DNA of 64,000 nucleotides, taken from positions 197,001-261,000 of the forward strand of contig NZ_JADPKK010000020.1 of assembly GCF_023073915.1 (NCBI RefSeq), written 5' to 3'. Positions 25,913-34,898 of this stretch are shown in pieces; position 1 is the stretch's first letter, and each line of letters opens with the position of its first letter. A program made the translations under genes and the position numbers. Source of the DNA: Bradyrhizobium sp. 149 (GTDB lineage: Bacteria; Pseudomonadota; Alphaproteobacteria; Rhizobiales; Xanthobacteraceae). The notes under the pieces were generated by a model, which made no database searches, was not told the origin of the DNA, and worked only from the letters and a program-made list of their open reading frames with translations.

Positions 25913-27349
25913 TCAGCGGTAACGGGGCGGCGGAATGAAGCCACCGAACTCGCGCTCCATCAAGCAGGCCATTCGGATCGTGGTGCGGTCTCCAAACATA
26001 GGGCCAATAATTTGGATGCCGATCGGTTGACCACCGTCATCGAAGCCGATCGGCGCCGCCGTCGCCGGCAGACCGGGCGCAGTGCTCGGCCAGGCAACCT
26101 GGTCAAAGTAAGGATGCGGCTTTTGATCGATCATGATCGTTCGCTGTTCCGCCGGCTCCTCGTTATGACGAAATGCCGGCGTCGACATGGCTGGACACAA
26201 GACGACATCCCACTGCTCGAAGATCGAGCGCCACTGCGCGCTCAGGTCCAAGCGTGCTTGATTGAGTGCCTGCAACCCGCATAGCTCGGCCGTCGAGCTG
26301 GCTGAAAGTCTATCAATCGCCGCCGCCAGTTGATGGAACACCCTGCCGCGATCCGGCGCACGCGCGAGAACACTGTTCAGCAAGGGATGCTGATGGGTGG
26401 ACCTGACCAGTTGGAGAAAGACCGCCGTACAGAGCGAGAGGTCGAGGCTCTTCGGGCCGGCATACGAAACGCGTGCACCGACGGCTTCGAGCCGCTCGAC
26501 GAGCTGGTCCAGCGCGACGCTTATCGCCCGCGCGGTCGGTTGAAGGGGATGCTGGCTTATGACCAGGACCCTGGCATTTCCCAAGTTCTGTAGCTGCGGC
26601 GCCTCGAGGCGTTCCGCGGCATTTTCGTTTAGCAGCAATTCGAACGCCAGTTCCAGATCGACCGCGAATCGGGCCATCGGACCAATCGCAGCCAGGTCAA
26701 AAGGATCGAACGGCAAGCCCCCCTCCACGGTGGGCGGCGCATGGCCGCGCATCGATATCAACCCGACGCTCGGCCGATGGGAGACGATTCCACAGAAATG
26801 CGCCGGCGCTCGCAGCGATCCCGCGAAATCGGATCCAAGCTCCAGCGGCACCAGTCCAGCCGCCAGAGCCGCAGCGCCGCCGCCGGATGAGCCACCTGGC
26901 GTACAATCCAAATTCCAGGGGTTCGCCGTGCGGCCGTAGATCTGGTTCGTGGTCTGCCAATCAGCGAGCGCATAGGGAACGTTGGTCTTTCCGAGCACGA
27001 CTGCGCCGGCGGCCTTCAGTCGCGTGACCGCCTCGGCATCGTATCGCGGCCGCCAGTCACGATAGTCAGGCATCCCCCAAGTCGTAAGCAGCCCCGTCAC
27101 ATTGAATGATTCCTTCACCGTGATCGGTATGCCAAGGAGCGGACGCCGATCATCTGCGGCCAAGGCGCGATCGGCTTCGCGAGACGCTGCGCGAGCTAGC
27201 TCGAAGTCGCGTACGACGACGGCATTGAGCTCCGGATCCAGCCGCTCGATCCGGGCGACAGCCGCCTCAAACAGCTCAACCGCCGAGACGGATCGCTCGC
27301 GGAGGGCAACGTTCAAGTCCGAGCAGCAAGAGAACGCCGCATTATCCAT
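25913..27349 (-). CDS. Amidase-signature-family enzyme
   Basis: A 478-residue amidase of the Ser-cisSer-Lys class. The catalytic Lys is in GIPITVKESFNV (about residue 78). The glycine/serine motif CTPGGSSGGGAAALAAGL gives the cis-Ser, and the nucleophile Ser is in GSDFAGSLRAPA. The chain is full length. It could act on an aryl or acyl amide. It ends a minus-strand group (NAT-like, SCP2, PabC, amidase), so it may trim or transfer an amide in the same pathway. The fold and mechanism are well supported; the substrate is a guess. Confidence 0.87.
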   Translation of the reverse strand: MDNAAFSCCSDLNVALRERSVSAVELFEAAVARIERLDPELNAVVVRDFELARAASREADRALAADDRRPLLGIPITVKESFNVTGLLTTWGMPDYRDWRPRYDAEAVTRLKAAGAVVLGKTNVPYALADWQTTNQIYGRTANPWNLDCTPGGSSGGGAAALAAGLVPLELGSDFAGSLRAPAHFCGIVSHRPSVGLISMRGHAPPTVEGGLPFDPFDLAAIGPMARFAVDLELAFELLLNENAAERLEAPQLQNLGNARVLVISQHPLQPTARAISVALDQLVERLEAVGARVSYAGPKSLDLSLCTAVFLQLVRSTHQHPLLNSVLARAPDRGRVFHQLAAAIDRLSASSTAELCGLQALNQARLDLSAQWRSIFEQWDVVLCPAMSTPAFRHNEEPAEQRTIMIDQKPHPYFDQVAWPSTAPGLPATAAPIGFDDGGQPIGIQIIGPMFGDRTTIRMACLMEREFGGFIPPPRYR

Positions 27350-27403
27350 ATCGTGGTCTCCGCGTCCTTCCGTGGCCGCGACAAGTTGCGCGCCGGTGAA
27401 CCG

Positions 27404-28207
27404 TCAGCACGAATAAAGCGGGGCGAGATCGAGCACCTCGTCCGCCGGCGGCAGCTCACGTTCGTCCAGCCGCACGATGCTGCTCCAGCCAAGACTGTTG
27501 CTGATGAGACCTGCATCGGCACGCTCAATACTTGCAGCAACAATCATTTCCTCGCGCGCGCCAAGGAAGGAAATCAATCGGCTTCGCGCGATGCCGGCAA
27601 GCGCACCGTCGGTCAGCGGAGGGGTCAACCAGTTGCCGCCGAAGCGTAGAAAGATGTTTCCAACGGTCGCACATGCGAGATTGCCGCGTGTATTGAGCAG
27701 CAACGCATCACCCGCCCCGCGCTCCAGTGCCTCCCGGCGCGCGATGATGTTATCGCTATAGGCGAGCGATTTGATCCGAGACAGCGGCGACAGTTCGTTG
27801 CGTCTGGTGCTGCGCGCAATGACTACTGTCTGCAACGACCTTGCGAGTGGAGATGGTGCCACCGAAACGAGGAGCGTCGGCCGTGCATCTCCCGGTGGCC
27901 AGAGGCCGCGCCGTTTGGCCGGGCCCCGGCTTAACGTGACCCTTATGGCGGCCTCTTGATGACCTTCCGCTAACAACAGGCTCGACATCGCGTCCTCAAT
28001 GATCTTGTCTTCGTACGGAAGATCAATGCCAAGACAAGCCGCGCCGGCCTTCAACCGAAGCAAATGGTCCGGCCACCATAGCGGCAACGTCCCAACAGCC
28101 CGAATGGTCTCGAACACCCCGTCTGCGAGCGTGAACCCGCGATCAGATGGTGCGAGCCGTGCTGTTTCCTCCTTCACCAAGCAACCGTCCAACCAAACCG
28201 TTGTCAT
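27404..28207 (-). CDS. pabC: Aminodeoxychorismate lyase-like (class IV PLP enzyme)
   Basis: A 267-residue fold-type IV PLP enzyme. The PLP Lys is in the SRIKSLAYSDNIIARREA stretch (about residue 145), and GDALLLNTRGNLACATVGNIF is the class IV glutamate/phosphate-site region. The same fold covers branched-chain and D-amino acid aminotransferases. The name pabC rests mainly on the fused PabA-PabB encoded divergently 1.7 kb away: together they would convert chorismate to 4-aminobenzoate and pyruvate. Confidence 0.75.
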   Translation of the reverse strand: MTTVWLDGCLVKEETARLAPSDRGFTLADGVFETIRAVGTLPLWWPDHLLRLKAGAACLGIDLPYEDKIIEDAMSSLLLAEGHQEAAIRVTLSRGPAKRRGLWPPGDARPTLLVSVAPSPLARSLQTVVIARSTRRNELSPLSRIKSLAYSDNIIARREALERGAGDALLLNTRGNLACATVGNIFLRFGGNWLTPPLTDGALAGIARSRLISFLGAREEMIVAASIERADAGLISNSLGWSSIVRLDERELPPADEVLDLAPLYSC

Positions 28208-28278
28208 TTTCCTCGGCTCGCCCCTTTTGGTCCGACCTCCCGATCGGTCATCGGCACATTATGCGGCCATGCCCACCG

Positions 28279-28671
28279 CTAACGCGGTTCCGCTCGCGCC
28301 ACCTGGAGTATCTCCGCGGAAGGTAACGCCAGGCCGTTTGCACCTTCAAGAGACCCGCCCATGCTCCCCAGTACCGACGGCAGGCTCATGGCGATGGCCG
28401 TATTACCCGTGACTTGCAACCGACCCATCACAAAAGCGAGATTGTCGTCGAGCTCTCCGCGCACGATCGCGACGTAGTCAGCGAGCGACACGCTGACCAC
28501 ACAGTCAGCCTCCCGGTTTTCGTTAGAGACCGAGAACGGCACCGTCGAATTATCAACGAAAATGACGCCATCGGCGCCGAAATCATACTTGACCGTTCCA
28601 TCGAGGCCGGAGCGCGTCGCCACGCGCCTGCGCATCCCGTTGGTCAGTTGCTCCAAGGTTATTGTCATCAT
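28279..28671 (-). CDS. SCP2 sterol-binding domain protein
   Basis: A 130-residue stand-alone SCP2-like domain. The pattern LTNGMRRRVATRSGLDGTVKYDF, then ADCVVSVSLADYVAIVRGELDDNLAFVMGRLQVTGN, matches the SCP2 lipid-binding fold. These domains hold hydrophobic ligands such as fatty acyl chains, sterols or acyl-CoAs. In this cluster it could carry a hydrophobic intermediate. It sits between PabC and the NAT-like gene on the same strand. Confidence 0.72.
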   Translation of the reverse strand: MMTITLEQLTNGMRRRVATRSGLDGTVKYDFGADGVIFVDNSTVPFSVSNENREADCVVSVSLADYVAIVRGELDDNLAFVMGRLQVTGNTAIAMSLPSVLGSMGGSLEGANGLALPSAEILQVARAEPR

Positions 28672-28720
28672 TTCCTCCGTTCATATCTGGGATGCCGCTT
28701 GGCTAACGGGCACCTTGCAT

Positions 28721-29587
28721 TTAACGCTGCGGGAAAAACCTTGCTGGAATCTGCGCAACCAGCCCGGCCGCGACGCCGAACTCCGCCGTGAGCAGATCAC
28801 GGTGGTCGCCGGTCGCCTTGGCGATATTGCTGCGCCGCTCCGTTTTGCGGACAACGATACCGTTGTCGTAGGTGCGAACGCCACCGTCGGCATTTCGGCG
28901 TATGAACAGCTTGTCGTGATAGAGCCGCGCCAATGGATGCTCATCATCTCCGGCCTCGACCAGCCGATGATGCTCCCGAAATGTCTCGAAACCGCAATCG
29001 AACTCGTCGATCCGGAACACCGCATGAAACCTGCATTGCGGCGGCTGCCAGCGGATCGTCCCGTCGGTGTCGGCCCACACCTTGAGCGGTCCGGCTCCCG
29101 CCGTGCTTCGCTCGCTGGACAGCAACGCCAAGGGCTCCTCGGCCAGAAAGGTCGGATCCACGAGATAGCGCTGCTCGCCGATCCGAACGATTACGCTGCC
29201 ATGAAACGAGTTCGAGCCGCCGGTCCCCAGCACTCGCTCCGTGGCAAAGCCAAGCGTTCGCAGCAAGACCAGCAACGCCTCTGAATTCGCAAAGCATACG
29301 TCGCTAATCCCGTATGCAAGCCACCGCCGAAAATAGCTCGACGCTGGAAACCCCGTGATGGGACCGTTGCTCAGTTCAACGGAGCGGAGAGAAAGCGCAA
29401 TCGTATCCCACCCAGTGCCGTGACACCAAGCGCGAAACAATCGTCTCAGGCCCTCGAGCGTAACGGGCACCGGCCTCTCCACTCCGAGACGGCTCAGGAC
29501 CTGTTCGCACAGCTGGTCCGAGATGGGCGGCGATTCTGATGACACGGTTTCCTCCGTTGTTTCTGACGTCACGCTCCGTTGAGACAT
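28721..29587 (-). CDS. Arylamine N-acetyltransferase-like protein
   Basis: A 288-residue protein with the Cys-His-Asp triad of the arylamine N-acetyltransferase (NAT) family. Cys about 98 is in ISDVCFANSEALLVLLRTLGF, His about 129 in NSFHGSVIV and Asp about 144 in QRYLVDPTF; the His-Asp spacing of 15 matches NATs. The usual RxGxCFE around the Cys is altered, so the acyl donor may differ. Family members such as the rifamycin amide synthase RifF join an aromatic amine to a polyketide chain. Next to pABA synthesis genes, amide formation on the aryl amine is a good hypothesis. GGAGG lies seven bases before the ATG. Confidence 0.75.
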   Translation of the reverse strand: MSQRSVTSETTEETVSSESPPISDQLCEQVLSRLGVERPVPVTLEGLRRLFRAWCHGTGWDTIALSLRSVELSNGPITGFPASSYFRRWLAYGISDVCFANSEALLVLLRTLGFATERVLGTGGSNSFHGSVIVRIGEQRYLVDPTFLAEEPLALLSSERSTAGAGPLKVWADTDGTIRWQPPQCRFHAVFRIDEFDCGFETFREHHRLVEAGDDEHPLARLYHDKLFIRRNADGGVRTYDNGIVVRKTERRSNIAKATGDHRDLLTAEFGVAAGLVAQIPARFFPQR

Positions 29588-29594
29588 GCGCCAC

Positions 29595-29626
29595 CTCCCA
29601 AGCGTCGCATCTCCCAAGCGTCGTAT
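29595..29626. repeat. 16-base tandem repeat at the NAT-like start
   Basis: CTCCCAAGCGTCGCAT is followed directly by CTCCCAAGCGTCGTAT (15 of 16 identical). Read on the minus strand, the proximal copy supplies part of the ribosome site of the NAT-like gene. A tandem duplication here could affect mRNA structure or expression. Confidence 0.8.
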
Positions 29627-29640
29627 CGCGATTGCCGCAC

Positions 29641-29673
29641 ACGACAAAAGCGCAACCATTGCGCTTTTGTCGT
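29641..29673. promoter_or_regulatory. Perfect 15-bp palindrome in the pab divergent promoter region
   Basis: ACGACAAAAGCGCAA and TTGCGCTTTTGTCGT flank a CCA loop with no mismatch. It lies between the divergent NAT-like and pabAB genes, with no T-run on either strand suggesting termination. It is a strong operator candidate. A degenerate relative occurs at 37142-37169. Confidence 0.7.
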
Positions 29674-29870
29674 CTGCATCCGCACGCGCTTCTATCCATC
29701 ATCTCCAATCAATCGCAGTCGTCTAACCGCGATCAGTCGCTGTTATCATACGTGGCGTTCAGCGCGTGAGACATCTCGATTGCGCGTGTATTGTATGCTT
29801 CCCGGTTTCTGGCACAACATTGCGAAGTTGTCCCGTCGAACGTCTCGCGCGTGCATCAGGAGCGATATCC

Positions 29871-31991
29871 ATGAAGACTCTTGTGATCGACAACTATGAT
29901 TCCTTTACCTACAACCTCGTGCATATTCTCGCGGAGATATCTGACGAGCTTCCGATGGTCGTGAAGAACGACGAGGTGACGTGGGAGCAGCTGCGCAGGC
30001 ACCACTTCGACAACATCGTCATATCGCCTGGCCCGGGACGACCTGATCGCAAGGCGGACTTCGGAGTCTCGAGAGACGCGATCTTGTTCTCGGACGTACC
30101 TTTGCTCGGGGTCTGCCTCGGTCATCAGGGAATCGCCGCACTGGCGGGCGGAACGATCATGCGGGCGCCGACGCCGTATCATGGACGGACTTCCGAGATC
30201 CATCACACAGGAACCGACCCCCTATTTTACGGGATGCCCGTTCCCTTCAAGGCGGCACGATATCATTCATTGCTTGCAGCGCGCCCGCTGCCGCCGGCGC
30301 TTCTTGAGACCGCCTGGACCCAGGACGGACTGATCATGGGCCTGGCTCACCGGGACAGGCCGCAATGGGGTGTTCAATTTCATCCCGAATCCATCATCAC
30401 CGACTCCGGTCGCCACCTTCTGGAAAACTTCAAAGAATTGACGCGCGAGCACATGCGGAGCCGTCGGCGAGGAAGACGCGTGTGCAACAACACGTACTGC
30501 AATTCGACGGACGAACGGACGGGCCGGCGGACCTTCTGGCGTCAGCTACCGGCGCGTGTCGACGCCGAGGCCGCATTTGTCGCCTTGTTCGCAGACTCTC
30601 CGACCGCCTTCTGGCTCGATAGCAGTCTGGTCGAGCAGGGACGGTCCCGCTGGTCTTATCTTGGCGACGCATCCGGACCGAATGCTGCGGTGGTTCAGTA
30701 TCGATGCAAGGACAAATCGCTGACGATCTCCGATCGGAATGGCTCGCGAACCGACACAATGAATATTTTCGACTACCTCGACCACACGCTGACCGAGCCG
30801 CCGTCCCCTCCTCCACCCTGCCCATTCGTCGGTGGCTATGTCGGCTGGTTCGGTTATGAGCTGCGCCACGAATGCGGATCGCCTACGGGGCGAACGGCGA
30901 CGACCCCCGACGCATTCTTCATTCGTGCCGATCGCTTCATTGCCGTCGACCACGAGACCAACGTCAGTTATCTGGTCTCGATCGACGATTCCGGCGAGGC
31001 CGAACGCGCGGAACAATGGATCTCGGAAACCTTCGATCGGATCAGCGATCTGGCCCCGCTTCCGCAACCATCCTGCCCGAAAACGCTGAGCGAACCGCTG
31101 GAATTCATCTTGAACCACGATCGCCAGACCTATCTTTCCGACATTAACCAGTGTCTTGCCTGGATCGGCGAAGGAGAGACCTATCAGGTTTGCCTGACGA
31201 ACGAGGTGCGCTGTCGGTCGAACCTGGATTCATTGTCTCTGTACCGAACGATGCGTCGCATCAACCCGGCGCCCTATGCCGCGTTCCTGAAATGGCCCGG
31301 CGGTGCCGTGCTTAGCGCGTCTCCGGAACGCTTCCTGACGGTCGACCCCGAGGGGTCGGTGGAAACGAAGCCGATCAAGGGGACCATCGGCCGCCTCAAG
31401 GATAGCGCGCGGGACACCGAACTCGCCGAACAACTGCGCCAGAGCAAGAAGGACCAGGCAGAAAACGTGATGATAGTCGATCTACTTCGGAACGACTTAT
31501 CACGGGTTTGCGAACCAGGCTCGGTCGTCGTACCGAAACTCTGCGCCGTCGAGAGTTACGCGACCGTGCATCAGCTCGTCAGCACGGTTCGCGGTGTGCT
31601 GCGCCCCGGCCTTTCCGTCATCGAGCTGATCCGCGCCAGCTTCCCTGGCGGATCCATGACCGGCGCACCGAAAATACGGACGATGGAGCTGATCGACGCG
31701 CTGGAACAACGTCCAAGAGGGATCTACTCCGGCGCCCTTGGTTGGATCGGCGAGAACGGTTCGACGGATCTGAGCATCGTGATCCGGACCATCGTCGCCG
31801 AGAATAACCAGCTTTCGATGGGCGTCGGGGGCGGCATCGTCGCGCTATCGACCCCCGAAAGCGAATTCGCCGAGATGCTGCTCAAAGCGAAGGCGTCCTT
31901 GATGTCCATCATTGCAGCCAGCGGAGGTGAGTTCGAGGAGCCGCTGCTTCACACCCTCGTTGAACCGCAGCGCATCAAGGCCGCCAGTTGA
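29871..31991 (+). CDS. pabAB: Fused aminodeoxychorismate synthase (PabA-PabB)
   Basis: A 706-residue fusion. Residues 1-195 are a class I glutamine amidotransferase, with Cys about 82 in LGVCLGHQG and HPES near 172. After a basic linker, about 235-700 is the chorismate-binding domain. The motif PIKGT near residue 500 carries the Lys that marks 4-amino-4-deoxychorismate synthases; anthranilate synthases have PIAGT. FPGGSMTGAPK and VGGGIV complete the active site. Start choice: ATG at 29871 follows AGGAG, and the upstream frame is not family-like. The product would be 4-amino-4-deoxychorismate, converted by PabC to 4-aminobenzoate. The fusion resembles those that feed pABA into natural products. 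Confidence 0.92.
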   Translation: MKTLVIDNYDSFTYNLVHILAEISDELPMVVKNDEVTWEQLRRHHFDNIVISPGPGRPDRKADFGVSRDAILFSDVPLLGVCLGHQGIAALAGGTIMRAPTPYHGRTSEIHHTGTDPLFYGMPVPFKAARYHSLLAARPLPPALLETAWTQDGLIMGLAHRDRPQWGVQFHPESIITDSGRHLLENFKELTREHMRSRRRGRRVCNNTYCNSTDERTGRRTFWRQLPARVDAEAAFVALFADSPTAFWLDSSLVEQGRSRWSYLGDASGPNAAVVQYRCKDKSLTISDRNGSRTDTMNIFDYLDHTLTEPPSPPPPCPFVGGYVGWFGYELRHECGSPTGRTATTPDAFFIRADRFIAVDHETNVSYLVSIDDSGEAERAEQWISETFDRISDLAPLPQPSCPKTLSEPLEFILNHDRQTYLSDINQCLAWIGEGETYQVCLTNEVRCRSNLDSLSLYRTMRRINPAPYAAFLKWPGGAVLSASPERFLTVDPEGSVETKPIKGTIGRLKDSARDTELAEQLRQSKKDQAENVMIVDLLRNDLSRVCEPGSVVVPKLCAVESYATVHQLVSTVRGVLRPGLSVIELIRASFPGGSMTGAPKIRTMELIDALEQRPRGIYSGALGWIGENGSTDLSIVIRTIVAENNQLSMGVGGGIVALSTPESEFAEMLLKAKASLMSIIAASGGEFEEPLLHTLVEPQRIKAAS

Positions 31992-32088
31992 CGTTTCATA
32001 GCATTAGTAACGTCGCCGCGCATGCCGCCACGCGTCCGGGCGTAACATGGCTGCGGCGCATGATCAGCGCTCCTGAATTGGTACCGCA

Positions 32089-32841
32089 ATGACCCAACCT
32101 CCCATTGCCGCCGAGCGGCTTGTGAAACTCTACCAGGGCCGCCCGGCCGTCGACGGCATCAGCTTCACGCTGCCGGCCGATTCGCTCACCGGCCTTCTGG
32201 GCGGCAACGGCGCAGGAAAAACCACCACCATAGCCATGATCATGGGCCTTCTCACGCCCACGTCCGGCGAGGTACACGTCCTAGGAGCCGATATGCAGCG
32301 CGAGCGATTCCGCGCGCTGAAGCACATGAACTTCGTCAGCCCCTATATCGACTTGCCCATGCGGCTCACCGTTCGTCAGAACCTCATGGTGTTCGGCCGC
32401 CTCTATTGCGTCGACGACCTCGCCGATCGGATCGGCGTGTTGGCCCAGGAGTTCGACATTCACGACCTGCTCGATCGACCGACAGGCAGACTATCCTCCG
32501 GGCAGAAGACACGGGTATCGCTAGCCAAGGCCCTCATCAATCAGCCGAAGGTGTTGCTGCTCGACGAACCGACGGCCTCGCTCGATCCCGACACCGCCGA
32601 CTGGGTACGCGCAAGGCTGGAACGGTACCGCTCGGAGTCCGGCGCAACCATCCTGCTCGCATCTCACAACATGAACGAGGTCGAGCGCCTTTGCGAGCGC
32701 GTCATCATCATGAAGAAAGGTCAGATCGAGGATGACGGGACGCCGGCCCGGCTGCTGCAGCGCTACGGCCGCCTGACGCTCGAAGAGGTCTTCCTCGATG
32801 TTGCCCGCGGCAGTTCGGGCATACGTGAACCCGTCCTTTGA
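32089..32841 (+). CDS. ABC-2-type ATPase, NodI-like
   Basis: A 250-residue ATP-binding subunit of the DrrA/NodI class. Walker A is GGNGAGKTT (about residues 39-47), the signature is LSSGQKTR, Walker B is VLLLDEPTASLD and the switch His is in LASHNMNEVE. The permease follows 13 bases after the stop. NodI exports lipo-chitooligosaccharides and DrrA antibiotics, so export of the cluster product is plausible. It lies downstream of pabAB on the same strand. Confidence 0.88.
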   Translation: MTQPPIAAERLVKLYQGRPAVDGISFTLPADSLTGLLGGNGAGKTTTIAMIMGLLTPTSGEVHVLGADMQRERFRALKHMNFVSPYIDLPMRLTVRQNLMVFGRLYCVDDLADRIGVLAQEFDIHDLLDRPTGRLSSGQKTRVSLAKALINQPKVLLLDEPTASLDPDTADWVRARLERYRSESGATILLASHNMNEVERLCERVIIMKKGQIEDDGTPARLLQRYGRLTLEEVFLDVARGSSGIREPVL

Positions 32842-32854
32842 CCGAGAGACAGCC

Positions 32855-33685
32855 ATGAGAGACAGCATGCAAACCGCCCTCTCCGATTACACCGATTCCT
32901 TGCGCCGGATCTCCGCGATGGTCGGTCGGTACTCCTACGTCATGCGCGGATCGTGGCCACGATTGGCCGAACTGGTGTACTGGCCGGCCGTCAATATGTT
33001 GATGTGGGGCTTCGTCCAGACCTACATCGGCCAAAAGGCCGGGTACTTCGCTCAGGCCGGCGGAACGTTCATAGGCGCGATGCTGTTGTGGGACATCCTG
33101 TTTCGCGGGCAACTCGGCTTCTCCATCTCATTCCTAGAGGAGACGTGGTCCCGCAATCTTGCCAATCTGCTGATCAGCCCGCTCAGGCCGGTCGAGCTCG
33201 CCATCGCCATGATGATCATGAGTCTCATCCGGCTTGCCATCGGCATCGTGCCGGTCAGCATCGTCGCGAACGTCTTCTTTGGCTTCAACGTCTATGGAAT
33301 GGGGATCGCGCTGGCGGCATTTTTCATGAATCTTATCCTGACCGGGTGGGCGGTCGGCATCCTTGTGTCCGGCGCCATCCTGCGCAACGGCCTCGGCGCG
33401 GAAAGTCTTGCCTGGACCGTCATGACCCTGTTCATGCCATTGGCATGCGTCTTCTATCCCGTGGCGGTATTGCCCGCCTGGCTCCAGATTGTGGCCTGGA
33501 TGCTACCGCCGACATATGTTTTCGAAGGCATGCGGGCGCTGCTGATTGACCATCAGTTTCGCGCCGACCTTATGATCGAGGCCTTCGCGCTGAACCTGGT
33601 TCTGTTCATCGCCGGGGCAACGGGATTTGCGAAGTTGATGGACGCAGCCCGACGCAACGGTACGCTGCTGCAGACCGGGGAATGA
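32855..33685 (+). CDS. ABC-2-type permease, NodJ-like
   Basis: A 276-residue inner-membrane permease with about six helices and the ABC-2 layout. After an amphipathic N-terminus (about 1-40), helices are near 45-62, 75-95, 125-150, 155-178, 195-215 and 245-265. The N-terminal YSYVMRGSWPRLAELVYWPAVNMLMWGF is typical of this NodJ/DrrB-like branch. The ATG at 32855 is preferred to an earlier in-frame ATG that overlaps the ATPase gene. It pairs with the upstream ATPase as an exporter. Confidence 0.85.
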   Translation: MRDSMQTALSDYTDSLRRISAMVGRYSYVMRGSWPRLAELVYWPAVNMLMWGFVQTYIGQKAGYFAQAGGTFIGAMLLWDILFRGQLGFSISFLEETWSRNLANLLISPLRPVELAIAMMIMSLIRLAIGIVPVSIVANVFFGFNVYGMGIALAAFFMNLILTGWAVGILVSGAILRNGLGAESLAWTVMTLFMPLACVFYPVAVLPAWLQIVAWMLPPTYVFEGMRALLIDHQFRADLMIEAFALNLVLFIAGATGFAKLMDAARRNGTLLQTGE

Positions 33686-33704
33686 CGCCAGCAATTCCGG
33701 CGAC

Positions 33705-34628
33705 CTATTCCTGCCGCGCCGCCGGCGTCGCGAGAAGCACCGGCCTGCCGCAATCGGGATGCAGATAGCCGCAACGCTGCATCATGGATGCATGAACGGC
33801 GCAGATCTCCTCAATCTGCTTCCCGGACAGAACCTCACGCCATTGCCCGGCGCGGCCTTCTCGAAAAAATTGCTGGGAGCTTTCCGGCCGCTCGATGAAG
33901 CCGGACGCGACTTCCTGCTTTTGCAGCACGGCGAACGACGACTTGGCAATGGCCCGCTGCAACTGCCCATCGCTTGGCGCCAACCGCAGAAACCGCGCAA
34001 GCCCTGCAAAGCTCTGCTGCGGATCCTCCAGCATATCCTCGTAACGCATCATATAGACGGGGCGATCGGTGAGACTGAGCCAACTCGCGACACTCTGGCT
34101 CCAGCTGCCGAGCACTTCATAAACCCTTTGCACATGCGGCCGCCACCTCATGTCCCGGGTCGCCATTTGTCGGATCGCGTCTTCGATCGATAGCGCGGAA
34201 TGGTGCGACATCGAGATGACCACGTCCAACGGATTTCGTACGACCAAAATCGCCGCCAGCATGACGTCGAGGTTGATCGTCGGATAGAGATGATCGTTGC
34301 AGAACTGCAGATGCGTCTTGACGAACACCGGCTCTCTTTTGATGCCCGCTAACCAGCGATGAACTTCTGGCCGCGCTTTCGCAATCTCCACTTCCGTCGC
34401 CTCCGCAGCGCGTTTTCCGAGCTTTTGCTCGAAGAACGCAACCGCGTTTTCGCGCAGCGAATGCTGGTACAAATGATTGATGTCCTGGACGCCCTCGACG
34501 TCGCCAGACAATTCCCTGAGCAAATTGTGGAGGAAGACCCGCACCCAGGTGTTGCCGGACTTTGGATAGGAGGCAACCCAGACGATATTTGCTGCCGGTC
34601 CTGGCTCTTTCCCTGGAGCTACATTCAT
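33705..34628 (-). CDS. Sulfotransferase (Sulfotransfer_1 type)
   Basis: A PAPS-dependent sulfotransferase of 307 residues. The 5'-phosphosulfate loop is YPKSGNTW (about residues 20-27), the 3'-phosphate site is VVRNPLDVVISMSHH, and the C-terminal motif REGRAGQW matches the RKGxxGDW PAPS-binding signature of cytosolic sulfotransferases. The ATG at 34628 follows an AAGGTGG site. It converges on the ABC permease. PAPS can be made by CysD/CysNC encoded at 47.2-50.1 kb. The acceptor may be a hydroxyl or amine on the cluster product. Confidence 0.88.
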   Translation of the reverse strand: MNVAPGKEPGPAANIVWVASYPKSGNTWVRVFLHNLLRELSGDVEGVQDINHLYQHSLRENAVAFFEQKLGKRAAEATEVEIAKARPEVHRWLAGIKREPVFVKTHLQFCNDHLYPTINLDVMLAAILVVRNPLDVVISMSHHSALSIEDAIRQMATRDMRWRPHVQRVYEVLGSWSQSVASWLSLTDRPVYMMRYEDMLEDPQQSFAGLARFLRLAPSDGQLQRAIAKSSFAVLQKQEVASGFIERPESSQQFFREGRAGQWREVLSGKQIEEICAVHASMMQRCGYLHPDCGRPVLLATPAARQE

Positions 34629-34898
34629 GACGCCACCTTCGTTCAGCGCTGCTGATGCTGATATCAGTCGACCTGCATCGACCGCGGCCATGTGTCTGCA
34701 ACGCCTTCGCGATCATCTGGGCGCGATCAACAGTGAGAGCAAGACAAGTATAGATAGCGCCGTCGCCGGCGGAAAGCGTTCACTCGCTCCGCCCCCCGCG
34801 CGACTCCAACAGAGCATTGACCCTTGAAACGCGACCCGGCCAGGCAGACCACGATCTCATCGCCTCCGCGGTAGCAGAACCATCAACGCGCGTTTACA

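Noticed and set aside
29871..31991. Anthranilate synthase (TrpE-TrpG fusion)
   Set aside because: The active-site motif is PIKGT, typical of aminodeoxychorismate synthase, and a PabC-like gene is nearby.
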